From the NCBI RefSeq assembly GCF_030463565.1, contig NC_134646.1, positions 18,132,001 to 18,196,000 of the forward strand: a stretch of DNA of 64,000 bases, in the 5' to 3' direction. The translations under genes were made by a program, and so were the position numbers. Below, piece by piece: positions 60,358 to 64,000 of the stretch. The first letter of the stretch is position 1. Every line of letters begins with the position of its first letter. Origin of the DNA: Pelecanus crispus (taxonomy: Eukaryota > Chordata > Aves > Pelecaniformes > Pelecanidae). A model generated the notes under the pieces. It did not search any database. It saw only the letters and a program-made list of their open reading frames with translations, and was not told the DNA's origin.

Positions 60358-63300
60358 GGGATATATCTGAACCTACATCTGGATGCTAAGGGATCTATAG
60401 TACAGAAGGAATAAATTTCAAGGCCAATTCAGCACTGAACTTACAATGTTTTGTTGTTACAGTTCAACAAAATCACTTTATGTTACATTCATTTGCTTCT
60501 GTATAAAATAAAGTGAATGTCACACATTTTTGTCATACCATTTTTATTTAACAGGTTTTTTTTCTATACTCATTAGTTAAAAAATTTATAACAAGGCAAA
60601 TCATTTATCAAAATGAAAAATGCTGCACTCCTTGAGCAAGGAAAGGGGAGTCTAAATAGATTGTCCCTGCTCTTAAATTAATGGAAATATCTTACATTTA
60701 ATATTTTCTCTTAAGTAGTTATGTAAGCACTCCAAGATCATTAATGAAGAAGTACAGAATCACAATTTACAGCTGAATGGAAAAACTGCTAAAAATGCAT
60801 TTCAGAATCATGTCATTGAGTGATACAGTCTAGGAAGATAAATGTAAGAATTATTGATCTCTGGTATCATAATTAAATGTACACAATACATGACAAGGAG
60901 AAAGGACAACAAAGTTCATTAAAACTTGACTTGGAACCTAAGATGTAGGACTAGTCAAGCAGATGTACAAGGGAAGGGTCAAGTTTATAAACAAGAAGCA
61001 CTTTCATTTTAATAAAAAGTATTTTTAAAATAGGTTTGGGGTTTTTTTGTCACTATTCCAATAAATAAGAGTAATGGTTAATAGTTATTATTTATAAAGA
61101 CGATTCATTTGTGTGTAACATCCCCAAAAGTACCTTTGGCCAGTTCATCTGCTGGTATTGTGATATGTTACATTTCTGTCTCATAGAATCACTGCAGCAG
61201 TTCAGTTGTCCTTTGTAAATCCAGCTGTCGCATGCCATCCAGACACTAATACACACATTCCTAGCCTTCTTTCTAAAAAATCTGGTAGAACAGATTTGCC
61301 CAGGCTTTCTTAAGTAATGCAATAACTGATCTTTTAGTACACAATACGTGTATTGCAACAAAAGCAAATTCACAGAAATCAGATGGAATTCATCCCAGCG
61401 AACTAATGGAACTTGCAGAAATAGTGTTGGAGCCACTGGCTATTATTCAAAACTAATGGAGAACAGCCAAGGTCCCAGAGCTGCGAAATGACAAACCATA
61501 TTACCTATTTTGAAGAGAAAAAATAAAAACCAGCCAACCTACCGGAGGAATTACAGAACAGAGAATTCAAATTCGAATTGCCAAGTTAGCTAGCGAAGCA
61601 GTCAGTTTACAACCTGCTACAAAGGCATGTTGAAAGGTGGGTGATAAACAATAGAAACAGGAATTGGCAAAGAGAAAGCATATCTATGATATAAATATTA
61701 TTGAACATGGGCCTCCTGCTCCGTGCTATTGCTACCACTCAACCCCTTAGTACAATCAGGCTGCCTTAAGACACTTTCACATGTGCCAGCAAGTACAAGA
61801 GTCACCTTTTAGCAGACTTCAGGAGGAACAATCTACCTGTCTGATTCCTCATTGCTTCCCAGCACTTGGGCAGAAAAACTTTATTTTGGTAATGTCCTTT
61901 TATACCATTCAAACATTTTACAACATTATACCACCTTGCATTTGTCAAATACTAGGCTTTAAATTACATGCTAAGTGTATGCACTAAAAAGGCTTACACC
62001 ATGTAGCAGAAGATGGAACATAGGTCTAGCAGACTCATATTGGAATATTCCTATGTAGGGATTAGGTCTACAATCTCATCAGTTACAAAAACAGTTTAAG
62101 AACCAATTGTGAGGATTTGATTTGCAGTTTTTTCCTAAAACAGGTCATTTCCCTACCAGTTACAAAGAAGCTTCTCATGTTGAAAATCAAATGATAAAAA
62201 TAGATGCCTTTTTGTTCCTGCAGGACATGGAAACCAGAAACCAGCAAACACGGAAACACTTAGAACAGCCAGGTTTATCAGGGAACACACAAAAAATGGA
62301 TTCTCTATTTAATGTAGCCCTAAAGTACTTGGATAAATGATGAGTTCTTCTTTTTCAGAATACATCACAAAGTTCCAGAAAATAAATCATTTTTCTCCAA
62401 ACATATACATATCTCTTTCAAAAAAATCCAACAGTTGAACTGTCTTTATTTTTAAAGCTCCTTCTTTACATGAACATACATGCCATTTTATGAACAATCA
62501 GACAAACCATTTTACTTTTGCTTCTTCATTACCAATAGCCTGTTTTCTGGCATGTCATAGTTTCCTGAATATGCCACAAGTAAATTCTATAGATAGACAC
62601 TCAGTCTGGAGTAGGGACTCAGATCCTAACTCCCGGTGTGCTGTTACCTATGGTGGAATAAAGGATATAGGGAGTACCATTTGCAAACTGATGGAGGAAA
62701 AAGATTCTTGTGCTTCCTAAAAGCAAGTGAGGTAGATAATCCCAGGCATAAGCAAGGTCACAAAGGAAGGTACACAGATACCTTTCTAAGCTATTAAGAA
62801 GTGCAAATTCAACTAGGCAGACTTATGCTGCTGTTAACATCTTTTACCCCATTCCACAAGCAGTGAGTCAGTGTTCTCCTTGCAAGGACTAGAACATTTG
62901 CTCTGTAATTCTAGAAAATAGAAATGCTTTCTACTACTGGCATCAGGTCTGCATCACCTGGCTATAAAAGTCACAGCAGCGTGTTTTGCTTACATTATTT
63001 CTTACTGCTATTCAGAAATTTTCTAGCTGTCATAATTCATTTTGAAGACTTCACTTATGTTAGCTATCCTGTATTCAATGAGAATATCTAAAAAGTGCAG
63101 AGATATGTATGCTTATCACTTATTTTAATACAAAATAATAATAATAATTCTTTGTAATGCAAGATAAAATAATATGCTAGAATGGTCAGAACTGATTAGA
63201 ATAACCAATAATACAATAAGCATAAGAATGCATGCTTGGTTTTCTTACCATTAGTGCTGCATCTCTTTTGAAAACTATACAGTGATGTATTTGTAAAAAT

Positions 63301-64000
63301 GTACCCATTGTTGCTTACTTTTTTTACTTTTATAATTATTCTCATCCTAGATTTATTTTTTCTTAAAATATTACGCCTTTGCAATTAGAAAACACAGGTT
63401 TACTTCTGAATATTCATCTGTATTTTCTGAACTATTATTCCAATCAAATACAAGGTATTGCCATTTTTCTCTAATACTTGTAGTTATTCTATGTGTTATT
63501 TACTTCAGAGGTAAGAAAGAAATCCACAGCTGGTACCTCACATCATACGCCACTTTGCATTTAATTTGTAAACAGAAGAAAAAAAAAAAAAAAGTGGAAT
63601 CAGAAAGATCTACTAAAAAGAAATGTAAACAGGAACGTAAGAGAGATCCAAGCCAATTAAAATAATATACAAGGAAAACAGATGCAGGTTAGGCTGGAAT
63701 CTCAAAAGTGCAATTTCTTAATGGTGTACCCTGGGATTTTGTTTTGCTCCCTTCCATTTCTTTTCCTTCAGTTTTTCAAGTCAAAATGTAAACAATCTGT
63801 GGAACCAAACAGAATCCTCAGTTAATTTTAAATAATTTTAAAATGTTCATCTATGGGACAAAAAAAAGAACATTAAAAGCTTTTGCTTCAAAGTGGAGTA
63901 GCATGGTACAACTGCTAGCTCTTCCTCATCCACTGGGCAAAAAAGAAGCAGCAGAAATAGCACTAAAATGGCCATGAAACCCACATATTGGTTGCTTTCT
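60358..64000. other. AT-rich unique sequence
   Basis: I see no recognised gene or transposon. There is a short AAT repeat at about 63,136-63,149 and an A run at about 63,577-63,593. The exon-like segment at 62,224-62,340 is listed separately. A 115-codon minus-strand frame (61,436-61,092) contains a cysteine-rich stretch (NCCSDSMRQKCNISQ) but has weak splice context and no recognised homology. Confidence 0.65.
62224..62340 (+). other. candidate terminal exon, plus strand
   Basis: The acceptor GATGCCTTTTTGTTCCTGCAG is strong. It is followed in frame by 38 codons (DMETRNQQTRKHLEQPGLSG at the start, DSLFNVALKYLDK at the end) and TGA. An AATAAA hexamer lies 40 bases after the stop (62,381-62,386), as a terminal exon would have. 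The frame is also open upstream of the acceptor, which lowers the weight of the open reading. I recognise no protein. A typical GU-rich downstream element is not evident. Confidence 0.22.

Overview
The window looks like a piece of a bird genome. Three signs point this way. There are CR1 LINE fragments with the typical (ATTCTATG)n tail. There is a solo ERVL-type LTR of the family that begins TGTTCTGGTTTTGGCTGGGA. The background is AT-rich, CpG-poor and littered with short A/T runs. Nothing resembles a bacterial, plasmid or phage gene. I recognise no host protein-coding exon with confidence, so the window is most likely a gene desert or the intron(s) of a large gene. Layout: 1-19,689 is unique AT-rich sequence with a few GC-richer patches and one weak MIR-like trace. 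19,690-19,905 is an old antisense CR1 3' end. 19,906-43,103 is mostly unique sequence with microsatellites, a second MIR-like trace and several exon-like segments. 43,104 to about 45,060 is an antisense CR1 with a large internal deletion of its reverse transcriptase. 47,064-48,272 is a second antisense CR1, 5'-truncated, with most of its RT readable but broken. 48,412-48,606 is the 3' end of a different CR1 type on the opposite strand. 48,607-59,748 is AT-rich unique sequence. 59,749-60,357 is a solo LTR with a near-perfect 5-bp target duplication, followed by unique sequence to the end. The only protein-coding history I can name is that of the retroelements: endonuclease and reverse transcriptase remnants of CR1 ORF2, all damaged. 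Several segments have good splice acceptors and donors around an open frame. On the minus strand, segments at about 40.5, 39.8, 38.1, 37.1, 33.3, 25.3, 17.8, 11.9 and 3.9 kb can be joined with agreeing codon phases. I found them by eye, rejected others that did not fit, and recognise no family in the peptides. Pseudo-exons are common in vertebrate introns, so this is a testable hypothesis and not an annotation. I saw no convincing novel system; the most defensible observations are the structures of the transposable elements.
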